From positions 1 to 64,000 of the forward strand of contig JAABRE010000008.1 in the NCBI GenBank assembly GCA_011391125.1: DNA of 64,000 nt, read 5' to 3'. The stretch's first letter is position 1; each line of letters begins with the position of its first letter. The position numbers were made by a program, and so were the translations under genes. Below the pieces are notes generated by a model. The model did not search any database, was not told the origin of the DNA, and saw only the letters and a list, made by a program, of their open reading frames with translations. The DNA comes from Synechococcales cyanobacterium S06. Its GTDB lineage: Bacteria > Cyanobacteriota > Cyanobacteriia > Cyanobacteriales > JAABRE01. Below, in pieces: positions 16,502-24,794 of this stretch.

Positions 16502-17791
16502 CTACTGCACTGGGTTAACTTTGTCGATTACTTCCAGTGTGCCGTCATCTTTGACTGTCCAAACGTCGTAACTGCCAACAACATCGCCGTATTCGTCTAT
16601 ATCAACGTTACCACTGGCTCCCTGATAGTTAATGTCTTCACCTTTGCGGACTAATTCTAGCGCTTTACAGGGATCTGTAACTTCTGTACCGGGGGCATTG
16701 GCTATGTCTCGAATTTTGCTTTTAATGCCATCTCCGGTGTTTTCTTTTGAGGATTCTGCTGCCAACATCATTAAAATGGCTGCATCCCAAGAATGGGGTA
16801 CATAAGCAGTAATATCTTTGCCGGTTTTTTCTTGCCAGAGGGTAGAAAATTCCGCCAAGGCTAGACCATCAGCACCTGGTACGGTTCCGATCGCTCCGGC
16901 TAAAATCGACTTACCATCGGCGGTTTGGCCAGCTTGTTTGACAAAATCAGCGGAATAAACACCATCGGTTAACATGACGGTGACTCCTTTGCTTAAACCT
17001 TGTTCAAAGGCCGCTTTCAGTAAGACGCTGCCGGTTTCCGCATACAAAACAGCGGCCACTGCGTCGGGTTTGCCCTCAAAGGCCGCTTTTGCTTCGGTGT
17101 CTAGGGTTGCAGCTTTTGGATCATAGCGTACGGGGTTATCTTTGTTGATGACTGTACCTCCACGATTGGTGAAAGCATTGATAAATTGTTGTTCAAAACC
17201 GACTCCATAGTCGTTGTTGATTACTACGGTGGATACTTTTTTAAAGCCTTTTTTGCTGGCCAATGCGGCTAATGCTTGCGCTTGATAGGTATCAGGGGGA
17301 GCAGTGCGCGCCCAATAGCCCTGAAAATCGCCATTTTTCGCCCTTCCTGTAAAAACTGGGCTGGTGCTGCCGGGGGAAACTAACATTACCTTGTTTCTTA
17401 CTGCTACATCCACGGCGGCGCTGGATACGCTACTGGCGAATGAACCAATCACCCCTGCTACCTTGTCAACTTCTGCTAGTTTGGTCATGGCAGATCCTCC
17501 AGCAGTCGGATCGGTTTGATCATCTTCGCTAACCATGGTCACAGGGTTGCCGTTGACTCCACCACAGGTGTTGACGGTATCTACGGCTAATTGGATGGCT
17601 GCGGGCATATTTTGACCAATGGCGGATAAGTCACCAGTCATGGGCAACAAAGAACCTAATTTTAAGCCTTCTCCGGTGGTTGCACCTCCCCCTGCTCCTT
17701 CGGGTGTTTGACCCGTATTTTGACAGCCTGTGGTGGTTAAAATACCAAGCAGGGCGATCGCCATGGATGCTTGAATTTTTGATTTGCTCAT
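16502..17791 (-). CDS. Amino-acid ABC transporter substrate-binding lipoprotein (LIV type)
   Basis: A 429-residue periplasmic binding protein. The N-terminus MSKSKIQASMAIALLGIL is followed by the lipobox TTGC, so it is a lipoprotein. The type-1 periplasmic fold shows as LKLGSLLPMTGDLSAIGQNM, GVIGSFASSVSSAAVDVAV and VINNDYGVGFEQQF. It resembles cyanobacterial neutral amino acid binding proteins such as NatB, but no permease or ATPase gene is adjacent, so the substrate is inferred. Confidence 0.88.
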   Translation of the reverse strand: MSKSKIQASMAIALLGILTTTGCQNTGQTPEGAGGGATTGEGLKLGSLLPMTGDLSAIGQNMPAAIQLAVDTVNTCGGVNGNPVTMVSEDDQTDPTAGGSAMTKLAEVDKVAGVIGSFASSVSSAAVDVAVRNKVMLVSPGSTSPVFTGRAKNGDFQGYWARTAPPDTYQAQALAALASKKGFKKVSTVVINNDYGVGFEQQFINAFTNRGGTVINKDNPVRYDPKAATLDTEAKAAFEGKPDAVAAVLYAETGSVLLKAAFEQGLSKGVTVMLTDGVYSADFVKQAGQTADGKSILAGAIGTVPGADGLALAEFSTLWQEKTGKDITAYVPHSWDAAILMMLAAESSKENTGDGIKSKIRDIANAPGTEVTDPCKALELVRKGEDINYQGASGNVDIDEYGDVVGSYDVWTVKDDGTLEVIDKVNPVQ

Positions 17792-17860
17792 ATTTCACTC
17801 CTCACAAATTTTTGCTAATTATATAGCAGTCATCAATAATAGAGAATCCATTATTAACTA

Positions 17861-17896
17861 ACAACTATCAACTATCCACTATCCACTGTCAACTGA
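17861..17896. repeat. Heptamer array overlapping the ruvC stop codon
   Basis: Units AACTATC, CACTATC and CACTGTC lead into the ruvC stop (TGA, 17889-17891). Read in the gene's direction the array is (GTTGATA)-like, the same orientation as the one after smc. Confidence 0.8.
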
Positions 17897-18401
17897 TTTC
17901 GTTTTTTACTCCACATAATCCGGCGTAAGCAATGCCGATCGCATCTACGCTATCATCTATGGGCAATGTTTCTAAATTAAAGAGTTGTTGTAAAATTTCG
18001 GCGACTTCTTTTTTAGTTGCTCTTCCGTGGCCAAGATTGGCTTTCCAACTTGCTTGATGTAGTAAAATAGGTACAATTTGTAACTCGCGATAACAGACTA
18101 AATTGATTACTCCAACTGCTTGTAAAACTCCGCCAGCGGCCTTAATTTCGCGACTAAAAAAAGGCATTTCTAAAACGATATTAGTCGGCTGAAATTCTTG
18201 GACAATTTCGGTTAAATCCTGTTCTATTTCTAATAATCTAACCACCGTTAATTGTTTTTTAGCAGTTTCAATAGTTCCATAATCAATTAATTGACAAGAT
18301 TCAGGATTTTCTCCTGTTAATATTGCCCAACCAATGAGTGCCAAACCGGGATCAATTCCTAACCAAATATTATTAGAAATTAAAGTCGGATTCTTGTTCA
18401 T
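17889..18401 (-). CDS. ruvC: Holliday junction resolvase RuvC
   Basis: The endonuclease that cuts Holliday junctions with RuvAB. The acidic active-site residues are in GIDPGLALIGWAI, IVLEMPFF and DSVDAIGIAYAG. Its 170 residues match the family. It begins inside the 3' end of the upstream ribonuclease D-like gene (29-base overlap), so the two are coupled. The stop codon is inside a heptamer array. Confidence 0.92.
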   Translation of the reverse strand: MNKNPTLISNNIWLGIDPGLALIGWAILTGENPESCQLIDYGTIETAKKQLTVVRLLEIEQDLTEIVQEFQPTNIVLEMPFFSREIKAAGGVLQAVGVINLVCYRELQIVPILLHQASWKANLGHGRATKKEVAEILQQLFNLETLPIDDSVDAIGIAYAGLCGVKNEIS

Positions 18402-19296
18402 TTTGTTTAATTTTTAAGGTTAAAACTGTCTTTTTTTCTTCGTCAATCTTGACATTTTTCAAGACTTGTGCTAGTTCTTTTTGTAGTTCTTTAGTTAGGG
18501 TAATATCTATTTTTTCCTCTAATTCCATATTAACAATCATTTGGGATAATTCAATTAAGTTTGCTTTGACAGTGGTACGTTCATAATGAGACATTTTAAA
18601 GGTGGAATTTTCCTTAATATTTTGTGCCTCCATGGCTTTTTTTGCCCTATCTTTAAGATGCTCAACTTCCGAGTCTAAAAGTTTCCATTGTGACTGAATT
18701 TGTCTATATCTAACTGCGATTTTTTCGAGGTTATCAGTAGCAGAATCTGGCTCACTTTCGGGGATTAATTCTAATAGTTTTCGATGAACTTTAGCTAAAT
18801 AAACTGTGTCTAGTTTAGCATATTCTAACTGTTTTTCAGTTAAAGGACGTTTGCCCCAATCGCTTCCTTGTTCTTCTTTGTTAACCTGAGCAAAACCTCC
18901 TATTTGTTCAGCTAAAGTTTTCAGTTGTAAATTAGCTAATGGTAAGATAAAATAAGGTAAACTTTGCGCTATTTCTAAGGTACAAGTCACGTTTTTAGCC
19001 TTCGTTTTGCCTAAAAATCTTAGGTCATATTTTGCATTATGAAAAACCTTTTCTATGTCTTGATTTGCCATAATTAACTTAATAAATTGCTCCACTAATT
19101 GCGGTTTATCTAAGACATCAATTAAATAGGTATTTTCTGGTTTAATTGCCGAATCATTAATTAATATTTGGATTAAGGATAAGCGGGGATTTTTGCTCAT
19201 ATAATCTGCTACTTCGGTGTCTAACCACAGTATTTTTGCCTTAGTTAACTCGAAAAATAAGGCTTCAATTTCAGTAGTGTCTGTTAAATAGTTCAT
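18373..19296 (-). CDS. Ribonuclease D-like 3'-5' exonuclease
   Basis: A DEDD-family exonuclease of 307 residues. Exo I is in LWLDTEVADYM (DTE), Exo II in VFHNAKYDLRFLGK and Exo III in YAKLDTVYLAKVH. The last 100 residues are a charged helical extension rather than a recognisable HRDC domain. It overlaps ruvC downstream by 29 bases. Likely acts on structured RNA, though cyanobacterial members are little studied. Confidence 0.85.
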   Translation of the reverse strand: MNYLTDTTEIEALFFELTKAKILWLDTEVADYMSKNPRLSLIQILINDSAIKPENTYLIDVLDKPQLVEQFIKLIMANQDIEKVFHNAKYDLRFLGKTKAKNVTCTLEIAQSLPYFILPLANLQLKTLAEQIGGFAQVNKEEQGSDWGKRPLTEKQLEYAKLDTVYLAKVHRKLLELIPESEPDSATDNLEKIAVRYRQIQSQWKLLDSEVEHLKDRAKKAMEAQNIKENSTFKMSHYERTTVKANLIELSQMIVNMELEEKIDITLTKELQKELAQVLKNVKIDEEKKTVLTLKIKQNEQESDFNF

Positions 19297-19410
19297 CGTT
19301 TTCAGCTAATCAGTTGGTATTCATAAACGTAAATTGTCTCTACAAACTACTATACTAAAAATTTCAATAATTGATTTTTGCTTTGGAAATTGCCCTTTTT
19401 GATCTAAAAA

Positions 19411-19444
19411 AACAAAACTTCTGTGTCACCACAGAAGTTTTGTT
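19411..19444 (-). terminator. Rho-independent terminator downstream of hlip
   Basis: A perfect stem AACAAAACTTCTGTG/CACAGAAGTTTTGTT with a four-base loop. On the minus strand it is followed by a T-run (complement of CTAAAAAAAAC), which fits termination of the hlip transcript. Confidence 0.85.
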
Positions 19445-19518
19445 AAGTTTTATGTCATTTCTATAGAGTTTGATACATTCACCCTATAGAATTTACTCTA
19501 TTGGTTTATCATCACACT

Positions 19519-19547
19519 GCGGGTTAAGTCTATTATACAAAACCCGC
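19519..19547. other. Second hairpin just after hlip
   Basis: GCGGGTT and AACCCGC pair across 15 bases, starting ten bases beyond the hlip stop codon. It may stabilise the 3' end of the short hlip mRNA or act as a first terminator. Confidence 0.5.
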
Positions 19548-19556
19548 ATTCATTCT

Positions 19557-19694
19557 TTACATTAAGCCCAACTGGGATAAAATACCTTTACCCGTCAATA
19601 ACTCGGTTGCTAACCCAATCGTAAAGCCTAACATGGCTAAACGACCATTCCAATTTTCGGCAAATTTGGTGAAACCGAATTTTCCACTTTCCAT
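19557..19694 (-). CDS. High-light-inducible one-helix protein (Hlip/Scp)
   Basis: A 45-residue protein beginning MESGKFGFTKFAENWNGR and continuing LAMLGFTIGLATELLTGKG. The chlorophyll-binding signature ExxNGRxAM is present in the single transmembrane helix. Hlips bind chlorophyll and carotenoid in the thylakoid and protect newly made or damaged photosystems. GGAG lies seven bases upstream of the ATG. It is monocistronic, with two hairpins downstream. Confidence 0.93.
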   Translation of the reverse strand: MESGKFGFTKFAENWNGRLAMLGFTIGLATELLTGKGILSQLGLM

Positions 19695-19831
19695 GATTTT
19701 AACTCCTTTACAGTATGATTGCAGTTATTTCAAGTATCTGTAATTAAATTTAACGAAAAATTTTACCTTTAGCAATATTTCTTAAGAGAGATTCCTACCC
19801 ATTGACAAAATTTAGCTTCTACCCTATCTGT

Positions 19832-20830
19832 TTATTTTATCAAACTAGCCGCTAATTTGATCGCTTCCTTCATACTTGTAGCGTTGGCTAGGCCTTTTCC
19901 GGCAATGTCGAAAGCTGTGCCATGATCAGGAGAAGTGCGTAGGAAGGGTAAGCCAATGGTTGTATTGACGGCGTAATCGAAAGCCATTAATTTGACGGGA
20001 ATTAGGCCCTGATCGTGGTACAGTGCTAAGTAGCCATCCGCAGCTTTAACGGTAGTATTCGGGTTATACCACGCTTGTCCTGGTGCTACCCACATGGTAT
20101 CGGGAGGAATTGGTCCAATTAGATTCATTTCAGGGTTTTTTCGCCGTTGCTCTTCTAACCACGGGATTAACCACTCTTGCTCTTCTCTGCCAATCTTGCC
20201 CTCTTCGCCACTGTGGGGGTTTAATCCGGCGATCGCTACGGTTGGCTTTTCAATGCCAAAATCCTGCTGCAAACAGTTTATTAATAGGTCTAGTTTGCCT
20301 GTCATCAAGTCTGGAGTTAGGGTTTGGGCTACACTTGCTAAGGGTATATGGGTTGTAGCCAACAGTGTTCTTAATGTCCAACCCGTGTGGGGCGATCGCC
20401 CGACAAAAAGCATACCGTATTTGTCAACACCAGCAAATTGAGCTAAAACTTCGGTTTGGCCTGGATAATCATAACCCGCCGCTTGCCACAAATATTTGGC
20501 GATGGGTGCAGTGACAATGTTGTCAAATTTGCCATCGAGGGTGAGGGCGATCGCCTGTTGCAAATATATAAAACTTGCAGCGCCAGTCATGGCGTTTCCC
20601 TGACCGAAAATAACCTCGAAATCTAGGGGAATGTCAATGATCGAAAGGGTTTCGGGGTTTGCCAATTTATTGCCTAAGTGTCGGTAGGTATAATCTAATA
20701 CTGAACGACTACCGATGATGGTAATTTCACATTGGCTGGTAATGGTGGAATCTGCTAAGGCTGTTAAGATGATTTCTGGGCCTATACTGGCAGGATCGCC
20801 TAATGTGATTGCTAGACGAGGTTTTTTCAT
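19832..20830 (-). CDS. pdxA: 4-hydroxythreonine-4-phosphate dehydrogenase
   Basis: An enzyme of deoxyxylulose-5-phosphate-dependent pyridoxal phosphate synthesis. Motifs are [13 protein letters not shown] at the N-terminus, [26 protein letters not shown] and [12 protein letters not shown] with metal-binding His residues. I start at [11 protein letters not shown] (20830), giving 332 residues. The frame remains open to 20920 through CGCAAAGG repeats, which are unlikely to be coding. Confidence 0.93.
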   Translation of the reverse strand: MKKPRLAITLGDPASIGPEIILTALADSTITSQCEITIIGSRSVLDYTYRHLGNKLANPETLSIIDIPLDFEVIFGQGNAMTGAASFIYLQQAIALTLDGKFDNIVTAPIAKYLWQAAGYDYPGQTEVLAQFAGVDKYGMLFVGRSPHTGWTLRTLLATTHIPLASVAQTLTPDLMTGKLDLLINCLQQDFGIEKPTVAIAGLNPHSGEEGKIGREEQEWLIPWLEEQRRKNPEMNLIGPIPPDTMWVAPGQAWYNPNTTVKAADGYLALYHDQGLIPVKLMAFDYAVNTTIGLPFLRTSPDHGTAFDIAGKGLANATSMKEAIKLAASLIK

Positions 20831-20837
20831 GTTGGGT

Positions 20838-20932
20838 TTTTCTCGCGCAAAGGCGCAAAGGGGTTGATCGGTTGTTGTCATAATTGATCGCTGTTGGTCT
20901 TTTCTCACGCAAAGGCGCAAAGGCGCAAAGGT
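20838..20932. repeat. CGCAAAGG repeat clusters upstream of pdxA
   Basis: Two clusters of direct CGCAAAGG units at 20843-20859 and 20905-20930, separated by about 45 bases. Similar clusters occur at 9353-9371 and 54468-54499. They occupy the pdxA leader and the petM-pdxA divergent region. Confidence 0.7.
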
Positions 20933-21018
20933 CGTTTTGGTATTAAGATAAGGGTAAGGGCTGCAAGTCTGTTTTTGATTATAGCTCGATTGGTTGTTAT
21001 TACGTAAGGAGTTTAAAA

Positions 21019-21129
21019 ATGAGCGCAGAAAGTATGTTGGGTAATGGTATTATTTTGGCTATTACTGTTGTTTTGGTTGGTATGGCTTGGGGCTTTTTAT
21101 TGCTTAAAATTCAAGGTGGAGAAGAGTAA
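21019..21129 (+). CDS. petM: Cytochrome b6-f complex subunit PetM
   Basis: A 36-residue single-span protein starting [18 protein letters not shown] and ending [10 protein letters not shown]. Length, N-terminus and the GMAWGF segment match PetM (subunit VII), a small thylakoid subunit of the b6-f complex. TAAGGAG sits eight bases before the ATG. A hairpin and then the psb28-like gene follow on the same strand. Confidence 0.93.
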   Translation: MSAESMLGNGIILAITVVLVGMAWGFLLLKIQGGEE

Positions 21130-21145
21130 TTTTAAGTAAGTTATC

Positions 21146-21167
21146 GGGGATGTTTTTTAACATTCCC
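21146..21167 (+). terminator. Hairpin between petM and the psb28-like gene
   Basis: GGGGATGTT and AACATTCCC pair around TTTT, with one G-T pair. There is no strong T-run after it, so it may be an attenuator or mRNA end rather than a full terminator. Confidence 0.45.
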
Positions 21168-21201
21168 AAACAATTATTTTCTCACTGATGAGGTGATTTT
21201 T

Positions 21202-21636
21202 ATGTTTGGTTTTTTGAAAAGTATTGGTAAAAAACAGGCGGAAGAAATGCCTTCTGAACCATCAGAAGATGTCGATAGACAACCTTCCATTGAATTTTTT
21301 GAGGGTATTTCTGAACTGTTATCTGATGTTAGTTTGCGGGTTAATCAAAATACGGGTACTCGCAATGTTTTATTCACTTTTGATAATTTAAAGGCTCTCA
21401 CTTTATCTAATACTTTTACTAAGCAATATTCCGGCAGTTTGATGTTAATTGATTGTGAGGGTAAAATTGCGGTGCAACCTTCTTCTTGTAAGTTTCTTTT
21501 TGGTGGTGAGGAAGGAGACGATTTGAAAAAGGTTGAGTGTAGTTTTGAAATACATGATGATGAACATTGGACGCGATTTATGCGTTTTATGCACCGTTAT
21601 GCGGAGGCCAATGGTATGGAATATGGGGAAAAATAA
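21202..21636 (+). CDS. Psb28-like photosystem II assembly protein
   Basis: 144 residues. From residue 30 it follows the Psb28 pattern: IEFFEGISE at the start, GSLMLIDCEGKI in the middle and the hallmark RFMRFMHRYAEANGMEYGEK at the end. The N-terminal 30 residues are an acidic extension absent from standard Psb28, so this is probably the Psb28-2 type. Psb28 proteins bind PSII assembly intermediates on the cytoplasmic side. The start at 21202 follows a GAGGTGA site. It is probably co-transcribed with petM. Confidence 0.88.
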   Translation: MFGFLKSIGKKQAEEMPSEPSEDVDRQPSIEFFEGISELLSDVSLRVNQNTGTRNVLFTFDNLKALTLSNTFTKQYSGSLMLIDCEGKIAVQPSSCKFLFGGEEGDDLKKVECSFEIHDDEHWTRFMRFMHRYAEANGMEYGEK

Positions 21637-21673
21637 TTGACAATTTATCCTGGCAAATATAGCGGTTTTTTCA

Positions 21674-21733
21674 AAGTTTGTAATTGCGCTAAAGTACCGC
21701 CATCTGAAAGCGCTTTAGGGCAACTACAAACTT
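21674..21733. repeat. Palindromic repeat related to the MITE core
   Basis: AAGTTTGTA and GCGCTAAAG on the left pair with CTTTAGGGC and TACAAACTT on the right, about 60 bases overall. The GCGCTAAAG core is shared with the MITE interior and with 45432-45455. It follows the psb28-like gene and may serve as its transcript end. Confidence 0.65.
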
Positions 21734-21822
21734 GTTTAATTAAATGTTACAATCTTAAATATAATTGCTTTGATTATTTCAAAATTTGAGTCTTAATTTT
21801 TTTTTATTATTGAGGAAAATTT

Positions 21823-22731
21823 ATGAAGGTTGCTGTTTTCGGTGGTACTGGTTTTGTTGGCTCTCGTTTAGTGGAAAAATTGCATTCACAAAATGATCAT
21901 GTTATCGTTTTTACCCGTAATTCCCAAAAGGCAAATCGACAATTTTCTGGCTTGGAAATTGTTAATTATCATCCTTTAGAATCGGGAAATTGGCAAGATA
22001 AAATATCCGGGACTGATGCTGTTATTAATTTGGCAGGCCAACCTATTGCTGATAGTAAATGGACTTCTGAATATAAGCAAAAAATTATCCAAAGTCGCGA
22101 AGTCGGTACTCAAAAAATTGTTGAATCCATAAAGCAAGCTAATCAGAAACCTCGGGTTTTAATTAATGCTTCTGCTATTGGTTATTATGGTACAAGTGAA
22201 TCAGCAACTTTCGATGAAAATAGCCCTTCTGGTAATGATTTTCTCGCTGAAGTTTGTCGAAAATGGGAAACTGAAGCTGAAAAAGTAACATCATTAGGAG
22301 TCAGATTAGTTATTTTTAGAACAGGTATTGTTTTAGGTCGGGAAGGAGGAGCTTTGGCGAAAATGTTAACTCCTTTTCAATTCTTTGCTGGTGGTCCTTT
22401 AGGAACAGGTAATCAGTGGTTTTCTTGGATTCATCGTGATGATTTGGTTAATCTTTTTATTACTGCTTTGAAACAAGAAAATATGTCGGGAAAATTTAAT
22501 GCAACTGCTCCTAATCCCGTGAGAATGAAACAGTTTTGTAATACTTTAGGCCAAGTTATGAACCGTCCTTCTTGGATTCCTGTTCCCGCTTTTGCCCTAC
22601 AATTATTGTTAGGAGAAGGTGCTCAGGTTGTTTTGGAAGGCCAGCAAGTTTTACCTAAACAAACTCAAGCTATTGGTTTTCAATATCAATACCCTGATTT
22701 AAAGTCTGCTTTAACTCAAATTCTTAATTAG
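21823..22731 (+). CDS. TIGR01777 family epimerase-like protein
   Basis: 302 residues of the SDR-extended type. The dinucleotide site is MKVAVFGGTGFVGSRL. The family motifs are VINLAGQPIADSKWT, NASAIGYYGTSE with the active-site Tyr, and GLGTGNQWFSWIHRDDL-like sequence (GPLGTGNQWFSWIHRDDLVN). Cyanobacterial and plastid members are annotated as cell-division inhibitor SulA homologues, but a direct role is not clear. Confidence 0.88.
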   Translation: MKVAVFGGTGFVGSRLVEKLHSQNDHVIVFTRNSQKANRQFSGLEIVNYHPLESGNWQDKISGTDAVINLAGQPIADSKWTSEYKQKIIQSREVGTQKIVESIKQANQKPRVLINASAIGYYGTSESATFDENSPSGNDFLAEVCRKWETEAEKVTSLGVRLVIFRTGIVLGREGGALAKMLTPFQFFAGGPLGTGNQWFSWIHRDDLVNLFITALKQENMSGKFNATAPNPVRMKQFCNTLGQVMNRPSWIPVPAFALQLLLGEGAQVVLEGQQVLPKQTQAIGFQYQYPDLKSALTQILN

Positions 22732-22760
22732 TTTTCATAGTAACAGTAATACCAGTCAGC

Positions 22761-22952
22761 AGAAATCCGATTTTTACCAGTTTTTTGGGTTGTGATCATT
22801 TATAGTAATTCCAAATAAAAATTAAACAAAAGTTTTTAGTTTGTTGTTGGACTTTAGTCCTAAGAAGCGCTAAAGCGCAACTACGAACCTATTTTTTAAC
22901 TGTTCTAATCTTAATTGAAATTACTATATTTGTGGTTAAAAATCGGATTTCT
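22761..22952. repeat. Long inverted repeat with MITE copy 3 nested in its loop
   Basis: AGAAATCCGATTTTTACC at 22761-22778 is matched in inverse by GGTTAAAAATCGGATTTCT at 22934-22952. The MITE at 22801-22928 fills the loop. Without it the arms would be about 27 bases apart, forming an ordinary hairpin after the epimerase gene. The AAATCGGATTTCT motif also occurs alone at 37816 and 50336. Confidence 0.7.
22801..22928. repeat. MITE copy 3 (complete, 128 bp)
   Basis: Begins TATAGTAATTCCAA and ends TTGAAATTACTATA. It has the same internal palindromes as the other copies and differs from copy 2 at only a few positions. Confidence 0.9.
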
Positions 22953-23063
22953 TATCCTCAGTAATTTACTGAATCTTGAAAGGATTAAAAATAGCAATAT
23001 TTTTTGAAACGATATCAGATAATTCTCTCCTTTTTTAAGGAGAATTAGGGAGATAAATTTAAT

Positions 23064-23633
23064 ATGACAGCAGTAATTTTAAGTTTAAAAAATGTGGGTT
23101 TAACTGATGAACAATTTGATAATTTGTGTCAGGAAAATCGCGATTACCAATTAGAAAGAAGTCGTCACGGAGAATTGATAATTATGCCACCAGTCGGAGG
23201 AATTAGTGGATACCGAGAAGCGGATTTGATTACCGATTTAACTAACTGGAATCGTAAAACTAAGTTGGGTAAGGTTTTTAGTTCTTCTACTATTTTTCGT
23301 TTACCTAATGGGGGCGATCGCTCTCCTGATGCTGCTTGGGTCAATATTAATAAATGGGAAGCTTTAACCACGAAACAACAGGAATCTTTTCCCCCAATTT
23401 GTCCTGATTTTGTAATAGAATTACGCTCAAAAAGTGACTCTTTAAAATTATTACAAAATAAAATGCAGGAATATCTTGATAGTGGTTTATTATTGGGGTG
23501 GTTAATTAATCCTCAAAACCAAGAAGTGGAAATTTATCGCACTAATCAAGACGTAGAAATCGTAAAACTTCCCGCTAATTTTTCCGGTGAAAATGTGTTA
23601 CCAGATTTTGTTTTGGAATTATCTCGTTTTTAG
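23064..23633 (+). CDS. Uma2 family (DUF820) putative endonuclease
   Basis: 189 residues. Motifs are ERSRHGELIIMPPVGG, then SPDAAWVNINKWEAL, then PDFVIELRSKSDSLKLLQNK, with K following in MQEYLDSG and GWLINP. The PD, E and K positions are intact. A longer distance separates it from neighbours on both sides, so it is monocistronic. Confidence 0.9.
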   Translation: MTAVILSLKNVGLTDEQFDNLCQENRDYQLERSRHGELIIMPPVGGISGYREADLITDLTNWNRKTKLGKVFSSSTIFRLPNGGDRSPDAAWVNINKWEALTTKQQESFPPICPDFVIELRSKSDSLKLLQNKMQEYLDSGLLLGWLINPQNQEVEIYRTNQDVEIVKLPANFSGENVLPDFVLELSRF

Positions 23634-23657
23634 TTGCTGATTTTTTTTATGTAATTT

Positions 23658-24791
23658 TTAGCTTATTTCCCTAACTAAATTTTCATATTCTGCTCTAGTT
23701 TTTTCGGAAATGGGTAACAAAAATTCGCTTTTTTCCAGAATATTTTTATCTGGATATAAGAAGGAATTGTTAACAATATCTTTGGGGATTTCTTCGGGTT
23801 TCATTCCTAAAATAATCGGCGAAGATGCGTTACTATATAAACAAATTTCACTGGCAGATTTTGGTTGCCAACAATAATCAATCCAATCGTTAATTATGTT
23901 AGGAAAATCTGGATTATTTCTCTTCGGTTTTACCCATAAATCTGCCCATAAAGATGTCCCAGATTTGGGTATAATTGCTTTAATATTTGGGTTATTTTGT
24001 TGTAGGGGTAAAATGTCGTTTGACCAACCTACTGTTATCCATGTATCTCCTAATATTAATGGTTGTAAGTAATTACTAGAATCGTAAAATTTAACGTTTT
24101 CATTCAGTTTAATTAACTCATTTTTTAGGTTAGGTATCTGATGTAAATTGTCACTATTATAAGAGTAACCTAATTTTTTTAAGGTTAAACCAATTATTTC
24201 CCTTGGTTGTTGTAATAATGACAAATATCCTTTGAGTTCAGGTTTCCATAAATCCTCCCAATCTTCGGGAAACCAACCTAATTCTTTGAACTTATCTTCA
24301 CGGTAAGCGATCAGGACACCCCCCCAACGATAGGGAGCTCCCCAAATTAAGCCATTTTCATCGGGTTCTCCTTGATTATTTCGTGTAACTAATTGTGGCC
24401 ATGGTGTCGGTAAATTAGACCAATTGGGGAGGTTTTCTAACTGTAATGGTTCAATTAATGATTGGGAAATTGCTAAATTTAACCAAAAATCTCCTAATGT
24501 TACTAAATCTGCTTTTTTATTACCTGATGAAAGAGAAAATCTTTTTTCAGTTTGCTGATTTTTATTTTGCCATATTTGTAATAGTTCAAAGATTGTTTTT
24601 AACTGAGTTTCTGGTTTAAATACTAGGGTTTTTTCTTTGTCTATTTCTCTCCTAAATTGTCCTAATAATTGAGCAGGAATTGTTCCTTCTAATAATAATA
24701 TTTCTGATTTATTACTATTATTACACCCTAAAAGTAACTGATTTAAAGTGATTGCGGTTGTACTGATTAAAAATTGGCGACGACTAATCAT
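23658..24791 (-). CDS. Extracellular solute-binding lipoprotein
   Basis: 377 residues with a Tat-like start (MISRRQFLIS) running into a lipobox LLLGC. The rest resembles polyamine/iron-type binding proteins: GAPYRWGGVLIAYREDKF, WEDLWKPELKGYLSLL and DTWITVGWSNDILPL. No transporter genes adjoin it. It starts 3 bases after the stop of the PP2C gene on the same strand, so the two are probably co-expressed; the pairing has no obvious functional reason. Confidence 0.82.
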   Translation of the reverse strand: MISRRQFLISTTAITLNQLLLGCNNSNKSEILLLEGTIPAQLLGQFRREIDKEKTLVFKPETQLKTIFELLQIWQNKNQQTEKRFSLSSGNKKADLVTLGDFWLNLAISQSLIEPLQLENLPNWSNLPTPWPQLVTRNNQGEPDENGLIWGAPYRWGGVLIAYREDKFKELGWFPEDWEDLWKPELKGYLSLLQQPREIIGLTLKKLGYSYNSDNLHQIPNLKNELIKLNENVKFYDSSNYLQPLILGDTWITVGWSNDILPLQQNNPNIKAIIPKSGTSLWADLWVKPKRNNPDFPNIINDWIDYCWQPKSASEICLYSNASSPIILGMKPEEIPKDIVNNSFLYPDKNILEKSEFLLPISEKTRAEYENLVREIS

Positions 24792-24794
24792 AAT

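Noticed and set aside
20838-20920. Extended N-terminus of PdxA
   Set aside because: The added residues are encoded by CGCAAAGG repeats, and family proteins begin at [11 protein letters not shown].
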